A stretch of 59,463 nucleotides of DNA from Glycomyces harbinensis (GTDB lineage Bacteria > Actinomycetota > Actinomycetes > Mycobacteriales > Micromonosporaceae): the NCBI RefSeq assembly GCF_900101745.1, contig NZ_FNAD01000025.1, forward strand, positions 1 to 59,463. The letters run 5' to 3'. Numbering within the stretch: the stretch's first letter is position 1; every line of letters begins with the position of its first letter. This document shows, one piece after another, positions 41,761 through 49,118 of this stretch. The notes below the pieces were generated by a model, which saw only the letters and a program-made list of their open reading frames with translations, was not told the DNA's origin and searched no databases. The translations under genes and the position numbers were made by a program.

Positions 41761-42758
41761 AGCCAGATCACTCCCATCAGGACGCTCGCGGCCACGGCCG
41801 TGCAGAACACGGCGGGCGCGAAGCGGGCCGCGAACCGGCGGCCGAAGGTCCCGGCCTGCATGGCCGCGAGTTTCACGTCGATGAACGGGCCGACCACCAT
41901 GAACGCCAGCTTCGCCGTCGGCGAGAACTGGGTGAGCGACGCCGCCACGAACGCGTCCGACTCCGAGCAGATCGACACCAGCACCGCCAGGACCGCCAGC
42001 GCGAGCACCCCGAGCACGGGATGGTCGGCGATCGGGGCGAGCCACCGCTCGGGCACGAGCGTGTTGAGGCTCGCGGCGATGGCGGCGCCGATGACGAGGT
42101 AGCCGCCCGCGTGGAGGAAGTCGTGGCGGATCGCGGCCCAGAACGCGGCCCACTTGCCGCCGTCGTGGTGGCGGTGGGCGGGGAGCTTGAGCCATTCGGT
42201 CTTGCCGAGGCGCGCCCACAGCCACCCGATGGTGACGGCGGCGAGGAGCGAGGCGCAGACGCGCGCGGCGACCATCTGCGGGTCGTTCGGGAAGGCCACG
42301 AAGGTCGAGACCACGACGATCGGGTTGATCGCGGGCGAGGCGAGCATGAAGGTGAACGCGGCGGCGGGGGCGACGCCGCGGCGCACGAGGGCGCCGGCGA
42401 CGGGCACGGACGCGCACTCGCAGGCGGGCAGGACCGCGCCGCTGACGGCGGCGACGGGGACGGCGAGCGCGGTGCGCTTGGGGACGACCTTGTGGAAGAA
42501 GCCGGCGGGCACGAACGCGGCGATGGCCGCGGAGAGGGCGACGCCGAGGACGAGGAAGGGGAAGGCCTGGACGCAGACGGCGACGAAGCGGGCGGCCCAC
42601 GCCTGGGCGGCGGGGGCGGCGAACAGCTCGGTGAGTCCGGGGCGGGCGGTGAGGCCGAAGACGAGGAGGAGCGCGAGCGCCTCGAGCGAGGTCGGTCCGC
42701 GGCGGCGTCTCGGGGCGGGGGGTGCGGGGGTCTCGCGGCTGGCGAGGTCGGCGCTCAC
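41757..42758 (-). CDS. DUF318/UPF0718 family permease
   Basis: A 333-residue membrane protein with about eight to ten helices. The conserved PACECASVPVAGALVRRG corresponds to the cysteine motif of the family, and FMLASPAINPIVVVST and FMVVGPFIDVKLAAMQ are its other core segments. The GTG at 42758 is preferred because CACAAT lies six bases upstream, fitting a leaderless start; an ATG at 42776 is an alternative. Probably an export or import channel working with the TIGR03943 partner. Confidence 0.85.
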   Translation of the reverse strand: MSADLASRETPAPPAPRRRRGPTSLEALALLLVFGLTARPGLTELFAAPAAQAWAARFVAVCVQAFPFLVLGVALSAAIAAFVPAGFFHKVVPKRTALAVPVAAVSGAVLPACECASVPVAGALVRRGVAPAAAFTFMLASPAINPIVVVSTFVAFPNDPQMVAARVCASLLAAVTIGWLWARLGKTEWLKLPAHRHHDGGKWAAFWAAIRHDFLHAGGYLVIGAAIAASLNTLVPERWLAPIADHPVLGVLALAVLAVLVSICSESDAFVAASLTQFSPTAKLAFMVVGPFIDVKLAAMQAGTFGRRFAARFAPAVFCTAVAASVLMGVIWL

Positions 42759-42770
42759 ATTGCCATTGTG
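42756..42770. promoter_or_regulatory. imperfect palindrome at DUF318 gene start
   Basis: CACATTG-C-CATTGTG (6 of 7 arm pairs) overlaps the start codon and probable -10 element. It shares a CATTGT half-site with the znuA Zur box but not the full 15-mer. Confidence 0.3.
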
Positions 42771-42838
42771 CGGCATGGACGCCGGTGGATGCCTCCCCGG
42801 CTCGCCCACCTCGGCCGTTGAGAGAGGTTCGCACTTAC

Positions 42839-42844
42839 TACGCT
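42839..42844 (+). promoter_or_regulatory. -10 element of leaderless ion channel promoter
   Basis: TACGCT, six bases, then the GTG at 42851. Confidence 0.45.
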
Positions 42845-42850
42845 TGCCCC

Positions 42851-43705
42851 GTGCGCGTTCCCACCCTAGGTACCGACCCCAGCCGCATCCCGGCCGCTTG
42901 CAGGGCGCTGCTCGCCCACCGGCGGTTCCAGATGCTGTCCATCGCTGTGATCGTGGTGAACGGCGCGGTGCTGGGAGCGATGACGTTCCCGCGGGCGGAG
43001 AGGGTCGCGGGCGGCTTCCTGCACTGGGTGGACTACGTGTGCCTGGTGTTCTTCTCGCTCGAGGTCGCGGCGGGGATCGTGTCGTTCGGGCGGCGGCCGT
43101 GGCGGTACTTCCGCGACGGGTGGAACGTGTTCGACTTCGTGATCGTGGTGGCGTCGTTCCTGCCGGGCATTCGGGAGAACGTGACGATCCTGCGGATGCT
43201 GCGCCTGGCGCGGATCGTGCGGATCTTCCGGTCGATGCCGTCGCTGCGGCTGATCCTGGTCTCGGCCGGGAAGGCGCTGCCGAAGTCGGCGGGCGTGTTC
43301 GCGCTGACGGGCCTGGTCATGTACCTGTGGGCGATGATCGGGTGGATCGCGTTCAACAAGAGCGACCCGGCCCACTTCGGTACGGTCGGGAAGGCGCTGC
43401 TGAACCTGTTCCAGCTGGTGGCGTTCGACGACATGGGCAATGTCATCCGCGCCAGCATGGCCAACAACATGTGGACGCTGCCGTACTACGTGGTGTTCAT
43501 CCTGTTCGGCGCGTTCATCCTGGTGAACCTCATGATCGGCGTGGTGCTGGCCTCGATGGAGGAGGCGCAGAAACTCGACGACGAGGACGGCCAGGTCTCG
43601 GCGGACACGGCGCTGCTGCTGGAGCGGATCGACAAATTGCAGTCGACCGTGGACAAGCTGGCGGACGACCAGGAGCGGGCGCGGCAGTACACGCCGTTCC
43701 GTTAA
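42851..43705 (+). CDS. single-domain voltage-gated cation channel with Asp-Asp filter
   Basis: A 284-residue NaChBac/NavAb-like channel: S1 (27-46), S2 (58-78), S3 (92-106), and S4 with arginines R115, R118, R121, R124 and R127 at every third position. S5 is 145-168, the pore is 180-200 and S6 is 208-238, then a C-terminal coiled coil (LLLERIDKLQSTVDKLADDQ) that should drive tetramerisation. The filter reads AFDDMGN (191-197) where sodium channels have TLESWSM, so both outer-ring positions are Asp. The GTG at 42851 fits a leaderless promoter. Confidence 0.93.
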   Translation: MRVPTLGTDPSRIPAACRALLAHRRFQMLSIAVIVVNGAVLGAMTFPRAERVAGGFLHWVDYVCLVFFSLEVAAGIVSFGRRPWRYFRDGWNVFDFVIVVASFLPGIRENVTILRMLRLARIVRIFRSMPSLRLILVSAGKALPKSAGVFALTGLVMYLWAMIGWIAFNKSDPAHFGTVGKALLNLFQLVAFDDMGNVIRASMANNMWTLPYYVVFILFGAFILVNLMIGVVLASMEEAQKLDDEDGQVSADTALLLERIDKLQSTVDKLADDQERARQYTPFR

Positions 43706-43713
43706 GTAGCGGA

Positions 43714-43738
43714 GACCGGGTTGGGCTCGGCTCCGCCG
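43714..43738 (+). repeat. 25-bp direct repeat, intergenic copy
   Basis: Identical to 43798-43822, which encodes the last residues of uppS. Between the channel and uppS stops. Confidence 0.9.
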
Positions 43739-43788
43739 CTGTGCCTTTTCCTTCGGCTCCGCCGCAGTGGCGCGGGACGCCTGTCGGC

Positions 43789-44574
43789 CTACTGAACGAC
43801 CGGGTTGGGCTCGGCTCCGCCGAAGCGGCGGTCGCGGCTGGCGTAGATCTCGCAGGCCTGCCACAGGTGGCGGCGGTCGAAGTCGGGCCAGAGAACGTCG
43901 AGGTAGACCATCTCGGCGTAGGCGGACTGCCAGGGCAGGAAGTTCGAGGTGCGCTGCTCGCCGGAGGGGCGCAGGAACAGGTCGACGTCGGGCAGGTCGG
44001 GGTTGTAGAGGTAGCGGGCGAAGGTCTTCTCGGTGACGCGCTCGGGGTTGACCCTGCCGGCCTTGACGTCGCGGGCGAGGGCCGCGGCGGCGTCGGCGAT
44101 CTCGGCGCGGCCGCCGTAGTTCACGCAGAACTGGAGGGTGATCTTGTCGTTGTGCTTCGACATCTCCTCGGCCACTTCGAGTTCTGAGATGACGCTCTTC
44201 CAGAGCTTGGGGCGGCGGCCGGCCCAGCGGATGCGGACGCCCATGGCGTGGAGCTCGTCGCGGCGGCGGTGGATGACGTCGCGGTTGAAGCCCATGAGCC
44301 AGCGGACCTCGTCGGGGCTGCGGCGCCAGTTCTCGGTGGAGAACGCGTAGGCGGAGAGGGTGGAGACGCCCATCTCGATGGCGCCCTCGATGGTGTCGAA
44401 GAGAGAGGCCTCGCCCATGGTGTGGCCTTCGGTGCGCTTGAGGCCGCGGTCCTTGGCCCAGCGGCCGTTGCCGTCCATGACGAGGGCGATGTGGCGCGGG
44501 ACGAACTCGCGGGGCAGCGCGGGCGGCTTGGCGCCCGAGGGGTGCGGCTTCGGCGGCTCGTACGTGCGGCTCAC
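43789..44574 (-). CDS. uppS: isoprenyl transferase (undecaprenyl diphosphate synthase family)
   Basis: A 261-residue cis-prenyltransferase that builds the polyprenyl lipid carrier for cell wall synthesis. Signature motifs are [18 protein letters not shown] (catalytic Asp), [20 protein letters not shown] and [18 protein letters not shown]. Length is normal. The GTG at 44574 has GGAGG four bases upstream. recO, which usually neighbours uppS in actinobacteria, lies nearby but is separated by a hydrolase gene on the other strand. Confidence 0.95.
   Translation of the reverse strand: MSRTYEPPKPHPSGAKPPALPREFVPRHIALVMDGNGRWAKDRGLKRTEGHTMGEASLFDTIEGAIEMGVSTLSAYAFSTENWRRSPDEVRWLMGFNRDVIHRRRDELHAMGVRIRWAGRRPKLWKSVISELEVAEEMSKHNDKITLQFCVNYGGRAEIADAAAALARDVKAGRVNPERVTEKTFARYLYNPDLPDVDLFLRPSGEQRTSNFLPWQSAYAEMVYLDVLWPDFDRRHLWQACEIYASRDRRFGGAEPNPVVQ
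43798..43822 (+). repeat. 25-bp direct repeat, copy inside uppS 3' end
   Basis: Identical to 43714-43738; start-to-start distance 84 bp. It suggests a local duplication of the uppS tail. Confidence 0.9.
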
Positions 44575-44712
44575 AGATCCTCCAAGGGTCGGTCCGGCGG
44601 GCCTCGATCGTAGTCCCGGAGCGAGCGCGCACGGGCGCACGGCCCCGCCACGGTGAGCGGGTCCGAAAGCGGCACCGCCGCGGGCACGAATCGGAGTCGG
44701 CGGGGCCGTCCT

Positions 44713-44783
44713 GTCGTACCCGCCGGGCATCGTTGAAGCCGGGGGCGCTTGCGAACCGGCGCCCGGGGCGCCGGCCCGTGCCC
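44713..44783 (+). repeat. 71-bp dispersed hairpin repeat, copy 1
   Basis: Identical to 46577-46647 at 64 of 71 positions. It contains GGGCGC and GCGCCC arms around a TGCGAACC-like loop. It ends 58 bp before the hydrolase start. Confidence 0.9.
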
Positions 44784-44829
44784 TCGATTCGCTGCCGCTC
44801 GTGCGATGGCGCCTCGGTGTGGGCTCTGT

Positions 44830-44835
44830 TACGTT
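44830..44835 (+). promoter_or_regulatory. -10 element of leaderless hydrolase promoter
   Basis: TACGTT, six bases, then the GTG at 44842. Confidence 0.45.
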
Positions 44836-44841
44836 CAGGCC

Positions 44842-45597
44842 GTGGACCCTCTCAACGTCGAGCACGCCGGGCGCACCCTCCGGGGCGTCCTCCACCTCCC
44901 CCATCCGCACCGCGAGCCCGTCCCGGCCGTGGTCCTGTGCCACGGTTTCGGCGAGAACCGCATGGGCTCGCGCGACGAGTTCGTGCGGCTCGCCCGCCTC
45001 CTCGCCGACAAGGGCGTCGCGGCCTACCGGTTCGACTTCGCCGCGTTCGGCGAGTCCGACGGCGACCCCGCGGACTTCAGCGTCTCCGACCAGGTGTCCC
45101 AGCTCGGCGCGGTGCTCGACCAGCTCGAGCGCAACCGCGCCGTCGACCCCGCGCGCATCGGCGTGCTCGGGTTCAGCATGGGCGCACTGACGGCCGTGCT
45201 GACCGCGGGCGCGCGGCCCCTGCGGACCCTCGCGCTGTGGGCGCCCTCGGGCGGCGCGCTGAACCTGCCGTTCTGGAACGGCGGGCCCTACCGCGATCAG
45301 ATCCGCGACTGGGGCTACGCCGATTACAACGGCATCCGCTTCGGCCGGGCGTTCCTCGACGACCTGCCCGGACTCGACCAGTTCGCCGCCGCGCGACGCC
45401 ACGCCGGCCCGGTGCTCCTCGCGGGCGGCACCGAGGACAGCCTCATGCGCGCCGAGCTCATCGACCCTTATGTTGAGGCGTGGGGCGCGCGGCTGGAGCT
45501 GCACCGCATCGAGGGCATGGGCCACAGCCCGGGCACCCTCGCGGAGCGGGAGCGGCTGCTAGACCTCACCGGGGAGTTCCTGCTGCGCACCGTGTGA
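44842..45597 (+). CDS. alpha/beta hydrolase (serine hydrolase, DUF-type dienelactone/esterase fold)
   Basis: A 251-residue alpha/beta-hydrolase: [12 protein letters not shown] (oxyanion region), [15 protein letters not shown], nucleophile elbow GFSMG (Ser near 112), an acid in [10 protein letters not shown], and the histidine in EGMGHSPG. It resembles small cytoplasmic esterases/peptidase-S15-like enzymes; substrate unknown. The GTG at 44842 matches a leaderless promoter. It is convergent with recO with a 5-bp gap, and a 71-bp dispersed repeat lies upstream. Confidence 0.88.
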   Translation: MDPLNVEHAGRTLRGVLHLPHPHREPVPAVVLCHGFGENRMGSRDEFVRLARLLADKGVAAYRFDFAAFGESDGDPADFSVSDQVSQLGAVLDQLERNRAVDPARIGVLGFSMGALTAVLTAGARPLRTLALWAPSGGALNLPFWNGGPYRDQIRDWGYADYNGIRFGRAFLDDLPGLDQFAAARRHAGPVLLAGGTEDSLMRAELIDPYVEAWGARLELHRIEGMGHSPGTLAERERLLDLTGEFLLRTV

Positions 45598-45602
45598 GCG
45601 GT

Positions 45603-46355
45603 TCAGGTCTGGTGCGGGACGTACTTGAGCGTCCTCAGGGGACGTTCGGAGTGCCACTGGAAGTGGGCGGCGATGAGCCCCGCGGCCTCGGACCGCTGGC
45701 GCCGGTCGGCGGACGCGGCGTTCTCCCAGTCGCCGGACTCCAAGGCGCGCATGAGTTCCAGCGAGGCCGGGGCGGGCACGGAGGCGCCGCCGGGCCGGCA
45801 GTCGGAGCAGACCGCGCCGCCGGCGGCGACGGCGAAGGCCCGGTGCGCGCCGTCCCTGCCGCAGACGGCGCATTCGCCGAGCGAGGGCGCCCAGCCGGCG
45901 GACTTCATGCCGCGCAGCAGGTAGGAGTCCATGACCAGGACCGGCGGGATGCTGGTCTCGGCGAGGGCGCGGAAGGCGCCGAGGGTGAGCCGGAAGACGT
46001 CCAGGTCGGGCTGGTGGTCCTCGGGGACGAGCCGTTCGGCGGCCTCGGCGATGACGCACGCGGCGGTGTACGCGGCCCAGTCGCCGCTGATCGCGCCGCC
46101 GCTCAGGTGCAGGCCGACGGCCTGGGTGACGGTGTGGAGTTCGGCGCGGCCCTCGATGAGCTGGAGGTCGACGTGGCTGAACGGCGCGAGGCGGGCCCCG
46201 AATTTGGAGGAGGTGCGGCGCAGGCCCTTGGCCATGGCGCGGTAGCGGCCGCGAGTGCGCCCGAGGACCGACACGATCGCGTCGGCTTCGCCGAGTTTGA
46301 AGGTGCGCAGGACCACCGCATCGTCGCGGAACAGTTTTCGAGTGCCGACCCCCAC
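45603..46355 (-). CDS. recO: DNA repair protein RecO
   Basis: A 250-residue recombination mediator that loads RecA with RecR. N-terminal OB fold: DDAVVLRTFKLGEADAIVSV, then GRYRAMAKGLRR. C-terminal helical domain with a four-cysteine zinc site: CAVC (about 180-183) and CSDC (about 198-201). Standard length. The GTG at 46355 has TAGGCT six bases upstream and no Shine-Dalgarno. Confidence 0.95.
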   Translation of the reverse strand: MGVGTRKLFRDDAVVLRTFKLGEADAIVSVLGRTRGRYRAMAKGLRRTSSKFGARLAPFSHVDLQLIEGRAELHTVTQAVGLHLSGGAISGDWAAYTAACVIAEAAERLVPEDHQPDLDVFRLTLGAFRALAETSIPPVLVMDSYLLRGMKSAGWAPSLGECAVCGRDGAHRAFAVAAGGAVCSDCRPGGASVPAPASLELMRALESGDWENAASADRRQRSEAAGLIAAHFQWHSERPLRTLKYVPHQT

Positions 46356-46361
46356 GAAGCA

Positions 46362-46367
46362 AGCCTA
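46362..46367 (-). promoter_or_regulatory. -10 element of leaderless recO promoter
   Basis: TAGGCT on the minus strand, six bases before the GTG at 46355. Confidence 0.5.
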
Positions 46368-46487
46368 TCCCGGCCGGCCGACAGCGCCGGCGAAGTCGCG
46401 GGCGGCGAACGGGCGCGACACCGTGGAGGGCGCCGGAGCGAAGACGGCCGGGCCGACTTGTCGGACCCCTCGGGCACCCTTGCGATC

Positions 46488-46527
46488 GGGGGGCCTGCGA
46501 ACCGGCCCCCTGGGGCATCGCCCCTGC
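46488..46527 (+). repeat. 71-bp repeat family, partial copy 3
   Basis: Resembles the 3' half of copies 1 and 2. The hairpin arms read GGGGGCC (46489-46495) and GGCCCCC (46504-46510) around TGCGAACC. Both arms differ from the other copies yet still pair. Confidence 0.65.
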
Positions 46528-46549
46528 CCATGATCCGGCCGCACCGTAA

Positions 46550-46573
46550 GCCTGCGAGCCTGCGAGCCTGCGA
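46550..46573 (+). repeat. 8-bp tandem repeat, three units
   Basis: GCCTGCGA three times, immediately before repeat copy 2. Confidence 0.85.
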
Positions 46574-46576
46574 AAT

Positions 46577-46647
46577 GTCATACCCGCCGGGCATCGTTGA
46601 AGCCGGGGGCGCCTGCGCACCGGCGCCCGGGACGCCTTCCCCTGCCC
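46577..46647 (+). repeat. 71-bp dispersed hairpin repeat, copy 2
   Basis: Same strand and same position relative to a downstream gene as copy 1; it ends 43 bp before the MOSC gene start. Confidence 0.9.
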
Positions 46648-46678
46648 AAAAGCGATTGCCCTGCCCCAGCGGCGCCGT

Positions 46679-46684
46679 TAGGCT
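46679..46684 (+). promoter_or_regulatory. -10 element of leaderless MOSC gene promoter
   Basis: TAGGCT, six bases, then the GTG at 46691. Confidence 0.5.
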
Positions 46685-46690
46685 CCGGCG

Positions 46691-47347
46691 GTGAGGATCA
46701 TCTCCGTGAACGTCGGCAGGCCCCGGCCCAACCTCTGGAAGCCGGGCACCGAGTTCACCGGCATCGACAAGCGCCCCGTCGCCGGACCGGTCCGGGTGGC
46801 CCCGCCCGGGCCCAAGGGCACCGGCGCCGTCGGCCTCGAAGGCGACCGCGCCGGCGACGTCGACCACCACGGCGGCGACGACCAGGCCGTCTACGCCTAC
46901 GCCGGCGAGGACTACGCCCACTTCAACGCCCTCACCGGCCGCGAGTTCGGCCCCGGCGCGTTCGGGGAGAACCTCACCACCGCCGGATACGACGTCAACG
47001 CCGCCCGCATCGGCGAGCGCTGGGCCGGCCCCGGCGGCCTGGTCCTCCAGGTGACCTGCGCGCGCACCCCCTGCGGCACCTTCCGGGGCTGGATCGAGGA
47101 GCGCGGCTGGCTCAAGACCTTCACCCGCGAGGCCCGCCCGGGCCCGTACCTGCGGGTGGTCGAACCGGGCCACGTCGAGCAGGACACCGAGCTCGAGGTC
47201 GTCCACCGGCCCGACCTCGACTTGACCGTCGCGATGTACTTCCGGGCGATGATGGGCGAACGCGACCTCATCCCCCGGCTCCTCGAATCACCCGACATCC
47301 CTCCCAGCGAGATCGGGTACCTGCGCGGCCGCTACGACGAGGGCTGA
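46691..47347 (+). CDS. MOSC domain protein (YiiM-like)
   Basis: A 218-residue MOSC protein. Family motifs are GLEGDRAGDVDHHGGDDQAV, FGENLTT and CARTPCGTF, whose second cysteine aligns with the conserved MOSC cysteine. Relatives detoxify N-hydroxylated bases or transfer sulphur, with a molybdenum cofactor. A C-terminal segment of about 50 residues (VAMYFRAMMGERDLIPRLL) is the YiiM-type three-helix extension. Leaderless GTG start. It ends at a strong bidirectional terminator. Confidence 0.92.
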   Translation: MRIISVNVGRPRPNLWKPGTEFTGIDKRPVAGPVRVAPPGPKGTGAVGLEGDRAGDVDHHGGDDQAVYAYAGEDYAHFNALTGREFGPGAFGENLTTAGYDVNAARIGERWAGPGGLVLQVTCARTPCGTFRGWIEERGWLKTFTREARPGPYLRVVEPGHVEQDTELEVVHRPDLDLTVAMYFRAMMGERDLIPRLLESPDIPPSEIGYLRGRYDEG

Positions 47348-47363
47348 GACCGCACACGGCACG

Positions 47364-47391
47364 GCGCCCCGGCCCGAAAGGGCCGGGGCGC
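47364..47391. terminator. bidirectional terminator after MOSC gene
   Basis: A perfect 12-bp stem (47364-47375 with 47380-47391) closed by a GAAA tetraloop, between convergent genes. Confidence 0.9.
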
Positions 47392-47404
47392 TTCTCGTCT
47401 CGCT

Positions 47405-47857
47405 TCAGGCGGCGATGGGCTCGGCCCGCTTGCCGAAGTAGCGGTTCGCGCTCGGGGCGAACATCAGGACCGTCGCGAGCAGCACGGCCGCGATGTGCGT
47501 CATCCGGGTCACGAAGAACGCGATCGCGAACTCGCTGTCGCCGCCGAACGCGGCGATGAACGACTCGCCCTCGGCTAGGAACCTGATCGGTTCGATGACC
47601 AGCGAGACCAGGCCGATCACCGACAGCAGCAGGGCGAGGCTCCAGCGGGCCCAGCGCCGGCCCGACGCGAAGAACGCCACGAGCACGAACGCTCCGATGT
47701 AGATCGCCGAGCGCATGCCGACGTTCATCCAGACGTCGCCGTCGATCCCCGACTCCTTGGCGACCGCGCTGACGGCCAGCACGGTCTCGATCACGCCGGC
47801 CAGGATCGCGACGACCCACAGCAGGGCGGCGTGCTTGATGGTTTCCGGTTTCTCCAT
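47405..47857 (-). CDS. four-helix membrane protein, unknown
   Basis: A 150-residue protein with four hydrophobic helices (about 10-30, 48-64, 72-92 and 115-135), short loops and an Arg/Lys-rich cytoplasmic patch (SGRRWARW). No family recognised. A TAGCGT box lies seven bases before the ATG, fitting a leaderless start. It is monocistronic between two terminated regions. Confidence 0.75.
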   Translation of the reverse strand: MEKPETIKHAALLWVVAILAGVIETVLAVSAVAKESGIDGDVWMNVGMRSAIYIGAFVLVAFFASGRRWARWSLALLLSVIGLVSLVIEPIRFLAEGESFIAAFGGDSEFAIAFFVTRMTHIAAVLLATVLMFAPSANRYFGKRAEPIAA

Positions 47858-47953
47858 GGCCCCAACGCTATTGACCTAGGGGGGACGGCACCATCCTGCG
47901 GACACCTCCGCCGGGGGTGGGGCGGACCCTACCCGCGCGCGGGCCGCCGCGGC

Positions 47954-48649
47954 TCACGCTTCGGCGAGTCGCCTGCGGCCCAACTGGTCCGCGGCCCGGA
48001 TCGGTTCGGGGATCCGGTAGTCCGGGGCGAGTTCGAGGATGAGCTCCCGGGCGGTGTCGAGCGTGCAGCGGTGCCCGACGGAGACGTAGACGGGCTTCAC
48101 GCCGTCCTGGGTGCGCAGCGCGCAGCCCACCGTCTCCTCCCCCGCGCTGATCGCGGTCCACTCGCCGCGCCGCGGCCCCGGCGCGGTCACCGGCAGGTGC
48201 GGCGGGTTCTTCGCGACGCCGATCGCGGGCGCGTCCAGGACCACCCCGAGATGGCACGCGAGGCCGAACCGGCGCGGATGGGTGAGCCCGTACCCGTCGC
48301 ACACGTACAGGTCCGGGGTGACCGCCAGCGCCTCGATCGCTCGGAGCAGCAGCGGGAGTTCGCGGAAGGCGAGCAGTCCGGGGATGTACGGGAAGTCGGA
48401 GACGCCGCGCACGACCGCGCTGTCGAGGACGGCGCGGTCCTCGCGGCGCAGGACCACCGCGGTGGCGACGGCGGCGTCGCTGTGCTTGTCGTAGGCGATG
48501 TCGAGGCCCGCGATCGTGTCGACGGGGCGGTCGTCGTCGGCGACGACCACGCATCCGGCCAGTTCGGTCTGCATCGCCACCGCCTCGGCTTCGTCGCTCG
48601 GCAGCCGGGCGTAGACCGGGCGGGACGGGTCCTCGGAGGTGTCGCTCAC
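47954..48649 (-). CDS. nfi: endonuclease V (deoxyinosine 3' endonuclease)
   Basis: A 231-residue endonuclease V that nicks DNA near deoxyinosine. Conserved motifs are AGLDIAYD (metal Asp), YIPGLLAFRELP (the wedge region with PYIPG and the metal Glu), LYVCDGYGLTHPRRFGLA (metal Asp) and GVAKN (catalytic Lys). C-terminal VSVGHRCTLDTA matches the family. The GTG at 48649 has TAGGCT six bases upstream. Confidence 0.95.
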   Translation of the reverse strand: MSDTSEDPSRPVYARLPSDEAEAVAMQTELAGCVVVADDDRPVDTIAGLDIAYDKHSDAAVATAVVLRREDRAVLDSAVVRGVSDFPYIPGLLAFRELPLLLRAIEALAVTPDLYVCDGYGLTHPRRFGLACHLGVVLDAPAIGVAKNPPHLPVTAPGPRRGEWTAISAGEETVGCALRTQDGVKPVYVSVGHRCTLDTARELILELAPDYRIPEPIRAADQLGRRRLAEA

Positions 48650-48655
48650 CCCGGA

Positions 48656-48661
48656 AGCCTA
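48656..48661 (-). promoter_or_regulatory. -10 element of leaderless nfi promoter
   Basis: TAGGCT on the minus strand, six bases before the GTG at 48649; identical to the recO and MOSC boxes. Confidence 0.5.
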
Positions 48662-48690
48662 ACGAGCGGTGCCCGGGGGCATCAACGGCC

Positions 48691-48996
48691 TCACAGGCCC
48701 GTGCCGAAGCCGGGGCCGGTGTCGGGGCCGAACTCGTGCTCGTCCTCGTGGTCGAAGTCGTGGTCGGGGTCGAAGTCGGGTTCGAGTGCGAAGGGCTCGT
48801 CGTCGGCGTCGAAGTCGGCCGCTTCGGTCTCGAAGCTGCCGTCTTCCTCGGTTTCGTAGAGGAACGCGTCGTCGTCGGCGAAGAGGTCGTCTTCGGGTGC
48901 GGGGCCGTCGTCGGCGGGGTCGTCCGGGGAGGCCGCGAGGGACGCGAAGAAGTCGTCGCCGAATCCGCCCTCGTCGCCGAACAGCTCGTCGGTCAT
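48691..48996 (-). CDS. small Asp/Glu/Phe-rich protein, unknown
   Basis: A 101-residue, extremely acidic protein with many Asp-Phe/Asp-Asp steps (DEGGFGDDFFASL, DPDHDFDHEDEHEF) and almost no basic residues. GGAGG lies five bases before the ATG. No signal peptide or helix. It could bind cations or a basic partner; no family recognised. Confidence 0.6.
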   Translation of the reverse strand: MTDELFGDEGGFGDDFFASLAASPDDPADDGPAPEDDLFADDDAFLYETEEDGSFETEAADFDADDEPFALEPDFDPDHDFDHEDEHEFGPDTGPGFGTGL

Positions 48997-49118
48997 GGCG
49001 TCCTCCACGGTTCCCCTCTGCCTGCCTCCCACCATAATCCGCGGGTGCGACGCGCGGGCCGCGCTGCTGTGGGCGAACGGCGCTTGCCAGCCGCCCGGTC
49101 GGTGTTCATGCTGAGGGG

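Larger units (their letters stand above)
46356..46690. other. intergenic region between recO and MOSC gene
   Basis: A 335-bp divergent gap. It holds the recO and MOSC -10 boxes, a partial hairpin repeat (46488-46527), three 8-bp GCCTGCGA units (46550-46573) and the full 71-bp repeat copy 2 (46577-46647). No protein gene is supported. Confidence 0.7.
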
